Source: Diphasiastrum complanatum (taxonomy: Eukaryota > Streptophyta > Lycopodiopsida > Lycopodiales > Lycopodiaceae). From it: 64,000 nt of DNA. Below are positions 9,641 to 20,832 of the stretch, in pieces; position 1 is the first letter of the stretch; every line of letters starts with the position of its first letter. The stretch lies in assembly GCA_029204225.1 (NCBI GenBank), contig CM055092.1, forward strand, positions 42,659,760 to 42,723,759, in the 5' to 3' direction. A model generated the notes under the pieces. The model ran no database searches and was not told where the DNA came from. It saw nothing but the letters and a program-made list of their open reading frames with translations. The position numbers were made by a program, and so were the translations under genes.

Positions 9641-10286
9641 CAGAAGTCCTTATCAGACTTCTTATCCTTATCATCAAGGGGCACCTAACACGACACCAAG
9701 GTACGCCACACTCAATCAACCACAACGCATGGCCTTACCTGCTCCACCAGGGCCAGCCAATCAACAAGTGGCCCATGTAAACCTGACAGTGGTAGAACAA
9801 GAAATGCAAATGTCACCTCAACCAGAGCAACAACAGTGGTATGGACCAGATGAACCATTTATGGATCTTGCCATAAATGAATATATTTCGGCCTATGCAG
9901 CTCAAACTCAACGTCAAGGTGGAAGAAATTACGGCTGTTACGAGTGCAGCGAGGGACACAGAATTGCAGAATGTCCCTACAAAGGACAATATACAACCTC
10001 CTGTCGGGATTGCGATTATGGACACTGTTTCAAGAATTGTCCATTTAAACCTAGAACCAGTGCACCTCTTAACCTCATTGCCATACAGCAATCAGCAGTT
10101 CCAGCAAGGATGCCATTGAAAGGTCGACATGACCATGCTCCTGAGTTAGCTGTTACGCGAGCACAGAAGAGGAAGGAAGTGGCCCCCTCACCACCACCAT
10201 CGGTCATTGACGACCAACCCTCAACTTCAGCGCCATATCCAAATGTGAGGGAAGAGAGAAGACAGTACCAGAAAATAAGAAACTAG
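9588..10286 (+). pseudogene. Element A nucleocapsid region with short-spaced zinc knuckles
   Basis: A proline/glutamine-rich region followed by two knuckles, CYECSEGHRIAEC (about 9937-9975) and CRDCDYGHCFKNC (about 9994-10032). Both are CX2CX3HX4C, one residue shorter than the canonical CX2CX4HX4C. The segment after them ends in an S/T/P-rich region containing SAPYPNV, which has counterparts in element D and near 34440. This frame continues without shift into protease and RT. Confidence 0.7.
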
Positions 10287-10406
10287 GTACAAAAAGCACA
10301 AGAGACGAAAAAAGAGCAAGAACAAAACAATCCCACGGAACCTCCAGTCGGCATCGAACGGGATCTGCAAACGGGCTCACCACTGCGCACTAATCAGAAT
10401 GATTGG

Positions 10407-11564
10407 TTGCACCAACATGAACCACCTTTTCACATGGTGGAGCCTGAGGAACCATGCACTGAAAGGCTCACACTCTTGTTGTCAAGCCACGTTAGTTTAC
10501 CCCTCGGAGAACTACTGCGAATTGCACCACAAGCGAAAAGCCTTTTAGCTGAATGGGCCAAGGCGAATGAGGAGCCAATAGCGCTTGAGCCCATATATTG
10601 TGTGGGCTATGATGAAACAAGTAATGTCCTCCACATCGGAGCAGCATGGGAAAGTGAGGAACACAACATCACTTTGCCAATCAAACACAAGAGACACGAG
10701 GACGAAGGATCGGGTGTCAATCTGATCTCCACTACTTTGTATAAAAAATGGGGATTACAAGGATTGAAGCCAGCCAGATTCACCATCAAGCTAGCAGATC
10801 AATCATGCGTGAAACCAAAAGGTGTAGTTGTTGATATTCCCATAAAGATAGCAGGCATGCAGTATGTGATTACTTTTGTGGTCATGGATATACCTGAATC
10901 TCCATCTGCATATTGTATTTTACTGGGAAGACCATGGTTGAGGGCTGCGCAAGCAGTACACAACTGGGGTACAGGGAAACTCACCTTCGAGAACAGAGAA
11001 TAGGCTGTAAAGGTAGATCCAACCACATGGGTGGTGAAACCTATTGCACCCAAACCTGATGACGGATCATCCACGACAGATCATACAATTGACCGCCCAA
11101 GGCCAGCCAAGGGAGGTCACTATCATTCAGAGATGCATGTCATGAGATGGACGGATGCATTAGCAACTATTGACTGCCAGGCATGTCAATATGAATCAGA
11201 TCCAGAACCGAGTACATCTTCACCCAAATGTTACATTATGGACACACCAATCACATTTGGGGTGAATATGATAAATGTAGCATGGCTGTCAGCAGAGCCG
11301 ATTGAGAACCCAGTGGACGATGATCTAGTCCCTTGGCAACATGCTCTAACTTATAATAAGGAGATTGAACTGACTGATGAACAAGTCCTACACCACATGG
11401 ACCCAGATCGTTACGAAACCAAGAAGGTACCAGCTCAACCACCACAAAGGTCTGCTATGGCGAAAGTCTCAAGGATTGAACCACCCAAGTCACCTGCGAA
11501 TAAGAAGAATCAGTTGAAGCAACGCTACAACCAGGTGATCCGATGGAGTGACCTACCCAAATAG
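10407..11564 (+). pseudogene. Element A aspartic protease and linker
   Basis: A retropepsin-like region. EDEGSGVNLIS (about 10698-10730) stands where element D has LDGGSGVNIIS, so the catalytic Asp context is altered. ILLGRPWLRAA (about 10915-10947) is the conserved C-terminal motif of gypsy proteases. In-frame stops fall at 11001-11003 and 11562-11564. The second half is a linker to RT with no domain I recognise. Confidence 0.7.
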
Positions 11565-11678
11565 GCAATAGCTACAGTAGATGTTGATATTCGCAACCAT
11601 GAGGCGAATGTCACAGCAGTCCCAAAGAAAGACAACAAGGATGAACCCACCAAAATGACATAAAAGAACAAAAAGAAG

Positions 11679-12719
11679 GTGTTGGATTCCTTGAAGTCAA
11701 TCAATTTGGACTCAGATACAGCGTCATCTTCTACACAGGTGACAGAAAATAAAAAAATGACCAATCGGGCCAAGATCAATATGCTAAAAGAGGAATCTCG
11801 ACAAGCTCCAATTCATGAGATGCCTGATACTTTCAAGAATTATACATTGGACGACGTGGTAATCATGATGCCGCAAGCCCAACGAGAACCTGATCAAAGT
11901 CAAGAACCAGCGGAACAAGTCTTCGAGGGACCTGCACGAACACAGTCGATGAATCTTGCGGAACCAGGAGAAGAAGAAAGGATAGTGCATGTGGGAGAGC
12001 AGTTAACACCCACGCAGTTCAAGAGACTACGATCCTTGTTGGTGGAATATAAAGACTGTTTTTCCTGGAGCTATAGTGATCTAAAGGGCATTCCGCCAAT
12101 AGTAGTCCAACACACCATACCTTTGGTGGACGGAGCAGTTCCCAAGGTAAGCCGTTACTACCACTACAACCCGAATTATACAAAACTGATCAAGCAAGAG
12201 TTGCAAAAACTTATGGATGCAGATTTCATTTACGAAATTGAACACACGGAATGGGTATCGCCGATAGTTATAGTACCCAAGAAGAATGGCAAAATGCGTA
12301 TCTGTGTGAATCTGAAGGCGCTTAATGCAGTCACCAAGAAGGACCATTTTCCTTTACCATTTACGGAAAGTGTCCTCGATAGAGTAGCTGGCGACGAAGT
12401 CTACAGTTTTCTGGACGGCTTTAGCAACTACAACCAGGTGAAAATAGCCCCCCAGGACCAGCACAAGACAACATTCGCCAAGGAATGGGAAACTTATGCC
12501 CATAAAGTGATGTCATTCGGACTTTGCAATGTCCCAAGCACTTTCCAGCGAGTCATACAGGCGACATTCAAAGATTATTTGCAAAGATTTCTAGAAATTT
12601 TCTTGGACGATTTGTGCGTGCATGGACCAGATTCAGAACACTTATCCAATTTGGAGAAGGTGCTACAAAAATGCCGCGAATACCAAATCTCCCTGAATCC
12701 AGAAAAATGTCAATTCTAG
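11679..12719 (+). pseudogene. Element A reverse transcriptase
   Basis: A clear Ty3 RT: EWVSPIVIVPKKNGKMRICV (fingers), YSFLDGFSNYNQ (motif A with the catalytic Asp), MSFGLCNVPSTFQR (motif B) and IFLDDLCVH (motif C, two catalytic Asp). It ends at a TAG (12717-12719) after NPEKCQF, where element D has Trp, so the stop is a TGG-to-TAG change. The thumb continues in the same frame after it. Confidence 0.9.
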
Positions 12720-13640
12720 GTGACGCATGGCTAGCTACTCGGCCATATAGTGTCAAAACACGGGATCGCCACAGATATATCAAAGATCAGGATCATTGTT
12801 GATCTACCACCACCGGGGACGATCCGCAAGGTCTACATTTTCATGGGTCATGCTAACTATTATAGGATCTTCATTCTTGATTTTGCGGAGTTAGCCATAC
12901 CAATTTACAAGCTCACAACGGATCCACATTGAAATGAGGAAGCTCTAAAGGCTTTCCAGAAGAATAAGAATGCATTGGTCTCAGCACCAATTCTACGACC
13001 ACCCAATTGGTCCATTGAGTTCCACGTGCATACGGATGCATTGAAGTATGCAGTTGGAGCAGTCTTAACCCAGCCAGGTGAACACAAAAAGGATTTTCCA
13101 ATCCGATTTGCAAGCCGGCAGCTTAGTGATACCAAAATGAATTATTCAACCACAGAGCGAAAAGCACTGGCAATGATCTATGCGATTAAGAAGTTTCGAC
13201 ACTATTTGATGGCCACACATTTTGCTTTTTATACGGACCATCAACCCTTGTTATATCTTGTTAATAAAACTTGCAACACTGGGGGAATCACCAGATGGCT
13301 CCTGTTGTTGTTGGAATTTGATTTTTGAATAGTAGTTCGCAAGGGAAAACAACACTACATGGCAAATCATGTGTCACGAATCAAGGGAAAGGAGATTGCA
13401 ACCCAACCCGACGATGAGCTGGCAGATGCTGCCTTATTTTACGTGGCTACAGTACCAGAATGGGATGCCGACATTGTTGAATATCTAATGCGGGGCCAAC
13501 CAAACAAATAACTACCAAAGGCGGAACAGTGAAAATTGATCTTGAAAGCTAGACCTTATCAGCTGATTGTTGGCCAGTTGTACCGAAGAGGTCCAGACAG
13601 AATTCTTCGGCGGTGTATTCTTCCTCATGAGACCACCTAG
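12720..13640 (+). pseudogene. Element A RT thumb and RNase H
   Basis: In frame with RT. GHANYYR marks the thumb, and HTDALKYAVGAVL, TERKALAMIYAIKKFRHYL and FYTDHQPLLYL are the RNase H segments. TGA at 12930-12932 follows DPH, where Trp is usual in this family. TGA at 13326-13328 stands where element D has Arg. TAA at 13509, TGA at 13530 and TAG at 13638 add to the decay. Confidence 0.85.
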
Positions 13641-13664
13641 ATCATTTCGCTTTCACATGAAGGC

Positions 13665-14702
13665 ATGGGTGGAGGTCATTTTGCATCTGACATTACAGTT
13701 CATAGGATCCTGCAATCAGGATGTTGGTGGCCAATGATTCATAAAGACACGGAGGAATACTTGAAAAAGTGCGATGTGTGCCAAAGGGCAAGGAGACCAA
13801 CGAGATTGAACTATGATCTACTGCACCCAATCTTAGCCCAAGCATTGTTCAAAAAATGGGGACTAGATTATATTGGTCCAATTCACCCCGCAACAAGGAG
13901 TTCCCAGGCTCGATACAGGATCGTAGCCACAGACTACCTCACCAAATGGGTCGAAGTCGAGGCAGTAAGAGTAGCTGATGCTAGGACCACTGCCAAGTTC
14001 CTTTATGAAAATATCATTGTACGCTTCGGGTGCCCGGTGGAACTAGTCGGTGATCGCAGAAGCCATTTCATCAACGAGATACTGTTGGAGGAATTCTTCG
14101 TGATTCACAGAACCAGTACGCCTTATTATCCTTGTGGTAATGGGCAAGCAGAATCATTAAATAAGATCTCGTGTAGCGTGCTCACGAAAATAGTTGAAAC
14201 TAGCAGATCAGATTGGGAACACAAGTTGCATGCTGCACTGTGGGCATTCAGGACAACATATAAAGGGAGCACTGATCAAACACCCTTCCAATTGGTATAT
14301 GGTCATGATGCTCTGATGCCAGTAGAGTTTTTAGTTCCTTCATTAAAAGTTGTCACCACGCAACATCTTAATGAGTCCAAATTTCTACAGCTACGCCACG
14401 AAGCTCTACATAAACTCTGTGAAACACGCTTACTAGTTGTGCATGCACTGGCAGTTGAAAAGGAAAGACACAAGGCTTGGCATGATCGCAGATTACAAAA
14501 GAAGGATCTTCGTTCAGGAGATCTGGTCCTGATGTATAAAACCAAGGCGATCAAGGGGAAGTTAAAATTCACGGGCAAAGGTCCTTATAGGATCAAGAAA
14601 ATTCTTAATCATGGGGTCGTGAACTTAGAACAGCTTGATAGGACGCCCTTCGACACACCCATCAATGGTAGCCGGTTGCACAAGTACTGGCCACCACAAT
14701 AA
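13665..14702 (+). pseudogene. Element A integrase with GPY/F end
   Basis: A 345-codon open stretch. HEGMGGGHF plus CDVCQRARR form the HHCC zinc domain (its first His lies just before the ATG). The catalytic triad appears as WGLDYIGPI, LVGDRRSHF and GNGQAESLNK; the second motif is usually SDRGTHF, so it has drifted. The tail GKGPYRIKKI and NGSRLHKYW form the GPY/F module. There is no chromodomain. Although open, it sits in a dead polyprotein. Confidence 0.85.
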
Positions 14703-14710
14703 GACAGATC

Positions 14711-14727
14711 CAGATTGGGGGTGGCAT
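14711..14727 (+). other. Polypurine-like tract after element A integrase
   Basis: AGATTGGGGGTGGCA is followed by TGTTACAAAAAGC, which looks like a polypurine tract and LTR start 9-25 bases after the integrase stop. No matching 5' LTR was found upstream of element A's gag, so the assignment is tentative. If correct, 14728 onward is an LTR; if not, the element continues through the ORF at 15788. Confidence 0.4.
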
Positions 14728-15523
14728 GTTACAAAAAGCAAATTTGCTCAGCCATCACCGCTAGATCAAAGGAGATCAAGCCAAATCAAGCTAAATCCAT
14801 CAAGATTCAGCCGGATTTAGTAGGATCGAGAAAATTCATCAGAATCCAAAGAGGATCCAGATCCTAATAGGGTCAAAACGGAAGCAGATCATCAGATTGA
14901 CTGAGGAATCTACTACCAAGAATCCATCAGAACTTCCAGAGCACTACCAACAGTCAGATCAAGCCTGGATGAAGCGATTATCAGTTTACAAAAGTTAAAA
15001 ATCAGAAAATCTCGAGATCTCGTCAAAAAACACTCTGAAGGGACACGTTTTTCATGAATTTTTTGAGATTCCTTGGGAGATAGCTCTTGAAAATTGTATA
15101 GTCACTGGATCTGACCTAGATGCATCCCTGAAAATCTCTGCAAGAGTTTCTGATGGAAGAATCATCATTTTTTAGTGTATGCGAGAATTTTCAGAAGCAG
15201 AATTTTCAGAACCCTCGCAGAGCATCAAGATCAACTTACCATCTCTCACAGGTGCCTAAATGGAATCAGAGCATTGAAATTAGTCTGCCTATATGGTTTG
15301 ATCTTGAAAATCCAATTACAGGAACAAGTTGTGCGAGAGATCACTTCCTGCAAGAGTTGAACCCTTGCAGACAGCCTGAACCCTCGCAAAACCTTCGCAT
15401 AGCAGGCGAATCACCTTCTGAACTCTCGCAGACTTTCCTGAGGTCTTAGAATTTTGTAAAGAAGGTGTCTGCCAAAATTTGGGTGGAACTGAACAATAGA
15501 AAATGAATTTTACCTAATACGCA
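14728..15523 (+). repeat. Motif-rich spacer upstream of the coiled-coil ORF
   Basis: No ORF of note. The right half (about 15130-15450) carries about ten copies of AACCCTCGCAGA, AACTCTCGCAGA, TGCGAGAG or one-base variants, several in opposite orientations. The left half is rich in GATC and AAGATC words. The spacer ends at a TATA box, so it has the position of a promoter upstream region or an LTR U3. Compare 2067-2842 and 41715-42152. Confidence 0.55.
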
Positions 15524-15533
15524 CTATATAAGG
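15524..15533 (+). promoter_or_regulatory. TATA box before the coiled-coil ORF
   Basis: CTATATAAGG, 255 bases before the ATG at 15788. The 45 bases that follow (GGCTGAATTCGA, then a TTTGTCACCTTTGCTAGC segment, then AAGCTCT) match those after the TATA at 42153 with few changes. This points to a conserved core promoter and transcript start region. No primer binding site is visible between it and the ATG. Confidence 0.6.
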
Positions 15534-15787
15534 GCTGAATTCGAGTCATTTGTCACCTTTGCTAGCGAAGCTCTATCGAAATTTCCACTGAAAATACCAA
15601 GTTTTCTGTTTTCAACCAAACTTCCTACTAGCTGTCATCTACTCATATCAAACACCGATCTGCGCTCTAAACTACAATCATTGTCATCCAACACTCATTA
15701 TTCTCAGTTTTCTACTGTTTTCTTCCATTTTCCACCATTTTTTTTCTAGTTTTTTGACTTTTTCGACCACTAATCATCATTGTTAAC

Positions 15788-18700
15788 ATGGCCTTCTCAT
15801 CCTCTGAAGAATCTAGCGCCAAACAGGTGACCCAGCATGAAATCTCTGAGGCCACGCAAATTTGGCCTCTACTCTCTGACACTTTGATCCAACCATGACT
15901 GCAGACAGCCGGGCCCCTCCTTGAAGCAATGGATTTTTACTCGGCGCTCTTCCATTTTGAGATTAACATGGGCCTTGCCCTTCACGCTTATGCCACCTGG
16001 GATGAGGACAAGGCTCGTTTCCACTTCCTGTACCAAGGTACCACGTACAAGGTCAAGATTAACGTTGACTTGATGATCACTATTGGCATTATGTCTGGTG
16101 ATCATCAACCCATTTCCCATCGCCACGCCAAAGCTCTGATCAAACCATTCGTCACCCAAACCACACCAGAAATTCCCATCCAGACTAACAATGGTTACCT
16201 GATAGAAGCTATCACGAAACCTGTCATTCAGACAGCTGCGTATCTATTGAATAACTTTCTGGTTATTTCAACATTTTGCAAGGACAGAATCCAGTCTACA
16301 CTACTAAGTCAGAGAGTGAAATCCTTTCTGGAATTTTCTAACCCCTCCGTTGTGCCATACAACTGGCATAGTTTCCTTCTTCGAGAACTAACAAACTCCA
16401 TTAAACCCAACAACCGTGAGCGAATCGCAGCAGGCCCTCTGTTGTGTAACATTGCCTGCGCACTTCTCGAGGCGAAAGTGCACGGTTTCCAATGCTCATC
16501 CCTCCTGTCTACCCTTGTGCCACATACGAACCTTTACTCACCATCTCAAGCATCTACCTCATCCCAACCTGTAGTCATTAACACAACGGCCAGCAAACAA
16601 ATGTGTGGCGCTGCCTCTACATCCACATCTCCACCTGTTACCCGACGACGTGTCTCCACTGCCGCACTAACTACTCCATCAACCACCGTCACTTCTTCTT
16701 CTGTGCAACCCCCCACTCCAATTATTGTTGTCGCTACCTCTCTTCCTATTCCATCCACATCTATTTCTATCTCCATCCCTGTTTCTTCTGTTGATACCAC
16801 TCCTGCTTCTCTTCCAGTGTCCGTTGTTCCATCCATCACCATCGCATCCTCCATTACTCCTGTCACCACCGTTGCTCCTCTCACATTCAACCCTTCTGAT
16901 TCGCAACTGTCTCCCAACACTCTGGCATGGATGCAAGTTATTAATTTTTCACCCCCACGCCAGACACTTTTGGCTCCATCCTCACCTTCTTCCATACTCC
17001 ACACCACCCTTCAGTTCTCTACTGTTCCTCCCATCCTCTCGTTCGGACAAACCGTCCTCGCCTCTGTTTTCACAATTGTTTCTCACACCCCACCCGCTTC
17101 ACAAAAGGTTGTTGAGGGCAGCCAACCGCTGCCTGATGACGTATTTGTACAAACAGTTTTTGTAGCATCACCAAATCAGACTGACCCTACCACCCCAGAT
17201 GGCATCAGAATAAATGAAAACCTGATCGAAGACAATGAAAATGGAATTCCACAAGTCGTCGAGGCTGATACAACACAAGTCCCTACCAGTGCCAGTGTAC
17301 TAGCTGCTCCCACGGATCTAACGACGATGTACCAAACCCTAGGAAAATATATCCTGGATGCGATGGCAGCCAAAGCTATTCTGAAAAGCAGGGTACTACA
17401 GTTGGCAACAAGTAATACACAACTGCGAGCAGACCTCACCAAGCTGCAGCAAGAACTGATTCTGGCTCAGCAACATGAACAAGCAGGGCACCAGGAGATT
17501 GCAAAGTTGCAGCAAAAGGAGGAGGGCCTAAACAAATATATTCAAAGCCTCTCTAAAGCACTAACAGAGGCCTCCACAAAGGTGCGGGAGCTTCAAACTG
17601 AAGCATCCCAACGGCTTGCCCCCATCCAGATGCAACTTACACTTTTGGAAGCAGAGAACACGCGCATGGGGACGAAGGTTAAAGCCTTACAAGATGAGAA
17701 GCTCGTCTAGTTAGCTCAATCTGCATCGGACACAAGGCCGCTTTCCCAATCAGAGATGAATCTTCTATGGCGTCAGGTGCAGATTTATAGCCAAACCCTG
17801 AACAACTACTAGGCAGAGTTCAATAAGTATCGGACAAGCGCAACGCAAGAGCTCGCCCAGGCCAAGCAAGCCCTCAAGGCATGCCAGAAATACATGAAAA
17901 TGAAGGCCCAGCCCTCTCCCGTGGTAATTCCACCGCCACCTAACTTTGACGCTGCACAGGCTAGTACCAGCCAAGATCAGAGCCAGCAGGCAGCAGGGGA
18001 AGCAACATCATCCAAAGGGTCACAAACGATATCTGCCAGCCGGGCCTTCCGAAGACCGAAATTCATGGAGGAGAACATCAATGAATTTTTATCCAAATAT
18101 TTCCATGAGTCATCAAGAGGCAGCTGACAGTTATCATTCTCAGCTCAGACCATCAAGGGAAAAGAACTGCAAGCCTTACTCGCCCTCCAACCACAACCGG
18201 AGTGGCGACAACAGTTATTTGAGAGAGACCATGTGGCCATCAGGGCTTACGTGACGAGTCCGCAACAGTTTCGGGTGAACGCGCATTTCTTGCCATGTCC
18301 AAGAAAATCCAAATGGGCGGAATGCGGCACTCCTCTGGACCAGATCACACTCAACAATCTCAACTGGCCAATCATAAAATCCGAATATGGGTGGACAACA
18401 GATGTAGATGCCAGAAGGGCTCTCTCCGCATTCGCCAGCCACTACATCAATTGTCTCGATCCCATAGTCCGTGTGACAGCCACTTACGTCTGGGACTTGA
18501 AATATTTAATGGGAATTGAAACAAAATGGGATGATTTCCTTCTCTCCATATTTTTTGATCCAAATAAGGCACTCGCTTCCGACAAAGTCGAAGACCAGCT
18601 GCCATCGCTCGCGTATATTATCGAGCTGCATTCCTTGGCGATCCCTGGACGAAACGATTCCAAGCATGGGTGGATCAGGAATGGCTGACATGAGTTCACA

Positions 18701-18888
18701 AGTCCTTCCACATGCCAAAGGACTCGAAGAAACTGGACTGTCTCAACTTCATGGAAGACGTTACGAGATATCTCATCCACCAAAGGCGGTCCAAGAGAAC
18801 GCTCTACTAAACCGGCAGAGTGCTGAGGGACCGGCACTACTTCAGGCCGTGGGTCCTGTTGGGGGTATTCCCAACAAAGTGTAAGTAA
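15788..18888 (+). pseudogene. Large P-rich / coiled-coil ORF downstream of pol (third ORF)
   Basis: One frame runs from ATG 15788 to about 18640, broken by TGA 15896-15898, TAG 17708-17710, TAG near 17810 and TGA near 18125; the longest open part is 593 codons (15929-17710). A frame change near 18640 moves it to a second frame that reads to a TAA at 18886-18888 with two further stops. Order: N-terminal domain of about 200 residues, S/T/P-rich low-complexity linker, coiled coil (about 17330-17900, with LQQE and LQTEA repeats), then a C-terminal domain rich in aromatic residues. There are no zinc knuckles, protease or transmembrane segments that I can see. Relatives: the N-terminal end at 42303-42500 and, more loosely, the coiled-coil ORF in element E (34852-36993). 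I do not recognise the family. Confidence 0.6.
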
Positions 18889-19638
18889 ATAAAATCCTCC
18901 AATAAAATGTGTTGCGAGGGCATGGCATTCTGCGTGTATAAGCCCATGGCCCAATGAGCACACAATTGAATTTGTAAATAAAATAAACTTGACTTGGGCC
19001 TTGTAATAAAAATAAAACTAGAAGCCCAATGTCATTTTTAAACTTAGAGATCACTTTTTAGAGTTGGGTCCAAATTGGGACTCACATGAATCTTGTGATT
19101 TTTAATGTACTTTTTGTGGACCCTTGGATCAAGTTGGGTCCAAGATGAATGGTTAGGATCATTGTGAATATTAGCCAATAAGATTGAGGGGTAAGGGCCT
19201 TCCCCATTTTATAAAAAGACACCATTTGTACACTATTTCCATGCTTAATGAGAAGGAGGAAACTCTACCATTTTTGGAAGAGAAGCATCCTCATTTGCTA
19301 TTCACTATTTGCTATTGCTCTTGGTTGTGTTTTCTCTTGCTTTCTATTTTCATGTTTATTGTTTGCCAATAGTGAATGTTTTTCCATTAGCAAGCATAAG
19401 GAGCATTTGAGCTAACCTCCACCCTCACTCTCTTTCTCTCTCTTTCTCTTCTCTTCTCAATCTCTTCTTCTCCATTCCTTCCCTTCAACCAAACTATGAT
19501 GAATGATAGTGTAGAGGAGTAGAGTTAAAGAGGAGTAGTATAGTGGTGAGTAGAGTTAAGGGAGAAAGTAGGAAATTAACTAAAAGTAGCATCTATGCAT
19601 AGTTAGGCACCTATCTAGTGATCTATCCTTTGTTGACA
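18857..19638 (+). repeat. LTR after the coiled-coil ORF
   Basis: It begins TGTTGGGGGTATTCCC and ends about TGTTGACA, 782 bases, close to the 745-785 of related LTRs at 27213, 49246 and 50257. A TATA box (TATAAAAA, 19210-19217) is preceded by CCAATAAGATT, matching CCAATAGGATT at the same place in the 49246 LTR. A polyadenine-rich AATAAAATAAAC region lies near 18975. It abuts the truncated integrase end of element D. No partner LTR or primer site was found. Confidence 0.6.
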
Positions 19639-20832
19639 GGCAGAAGGGCTATACTACGAGAGATCTTTGACCCCACAATCGCCTTGAAGGGTTTGGAGTT
19701 GAACATATCCAGAGGCAAAGATTTTTTTTATGACTTAAGGTCCTTGGCCTGAAAATTTCAGTTTGTCTTTGAAGGCTTTGGCCTGGTATAGCAGGACCTT
19801 ATCGCCCACCTAGAAATCTCTAAGTTTCAATGATCAATCATGCCATGCTTTTTGTCGTCGTTTGTGGACTTGTTGAGCATGGATGCTGATTCGTCGTGTT
19901 TCACAAAGTTGCTCCAGATGGAATAACCTATTTGCTAGATTCTGAGGAGTATCGAGCTCAAGGTTGTAGGCTACTCGAAGGGTGGGAATATGGAATTCCA
20001 CAGGCATAACGGCTTCTTGACCGTATGTCAGTTGGAAGGGGGTTAAGCCTGTAGCTCGTTTCGGGGTAGTGCGATAAGACTAGAGAGTAGCATGGAGTTT
20101 GAGTTCCCAATCAGATCGGCTGGATTCGTCGGTTTTGGTGAGAATGCCACATAGGATTTTATTGGTGGATTCTGCCTGGCCATTGTAGCGTGGATAGTAT
20201 GGGAAACTTTTGCGATGAACCACAAAAAATTTGGAAAGAAGATCGGCTATGTCAGAGTTAAGAAAATGTGTTCCCCTATCACTGATAAGCTCTAGAGGAC
20301 ATCCGAACCGAACTATAACCTGTTCATAGAGAAATTTGGTGGTGGAACGAGCGCCAGCATTGCGAACAACTCTTGCTTTAGCCCATTTGGTGCAATAGTC
20401 CGTAGCTACTCTGATGTAACAAGATTGTGTGTGTCGAGCAGCAGGACTAATAGGTCCGACATAATCAATTCACCATTTCTAGAAAGCTTGATCAGTGGTT
20501 ACATGATGTAAAGGCATGCAATCTGTTTTTTGAAAGCGTTTTGTGCATTGGCAGACATCACAAGCCTTAGTGTGATTGTGCGTATCATTGAAGAGTGTTG
20601 GCCACCAGAAACTGGCCAAGAGGATTTTCTTAGCAGTTGTTTCAGAAGAGAAATGGCCGGCACCAACACCTTCATGAGTGAGGGAAATTACAGAGGGAAT
20701 TTCTCCTTCAGTAAGACATCGTCGGATAATTCCATCTAATCCTTGCTTGTAGAGTTGTCCTGCAATTAACGTATTAGGTTTAGTTTTGAGGACCAATGCT
20801 TGTTGTTCAGGTTTAGAGAAGGAAGGATCCAT
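19639..20832 (-). pseudogene. Element D integrase
   Basis: THEGVGAGHF and CDVCQCTKRF give the zinc domain at 20832-20479. After a stop, the core continues with IDYVGPI, ISDRGTHF and NGQAESTNK, all three catalytic residues present. A GPY/F-like tail (GDKVLLYQAKAFKDKLKF, GQGP) lies near 19800-19740. Stops occur after DQAF, in LHATL and in the tail. The last residues of the module are missing at 19639. Confidence 0.8.

Larger units (their letters stand above)
2843..14727 (+). mobile_element. Ty3/gypsy retrotransposon A (decayed, split by a nested element)
   Basis: Gag, protease, reverse transcriptase, RNase H and integrase follow one another on the plus strand, which is the Ty3/gypsy (Metaviridae) order with integrase last. 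Gag is split by the Copia-type element at 3525-9095. From 9588 to 14702 everything lies in one frame with about ten in-frame stops and no frameshift that I can see. No 5' LTR was recognised upstream of 2843. The integrase ends in a GPY/F-type module with no chromodomain. The closest relative in the window is element D at 19639-25115 (minus). Confidence 0.85.

Noticed and set aside
14728-15787. Firm call of an LTR of element A here
   Set aside because: A PPT-like tract precedes it and a TATA lies inside it, but no matching 5' LTR exists upstream of gag and no PBS follows, so only the spacer and promoter are reported.
16546-17007. 153-codon minus-strand ORF opposite the coiled-coil ORF
   Set aside because: A shadow of the S/T/P-rich low-complexity linker; composition (G/E/V/T) is the complement of the sense repeat and has no domain.
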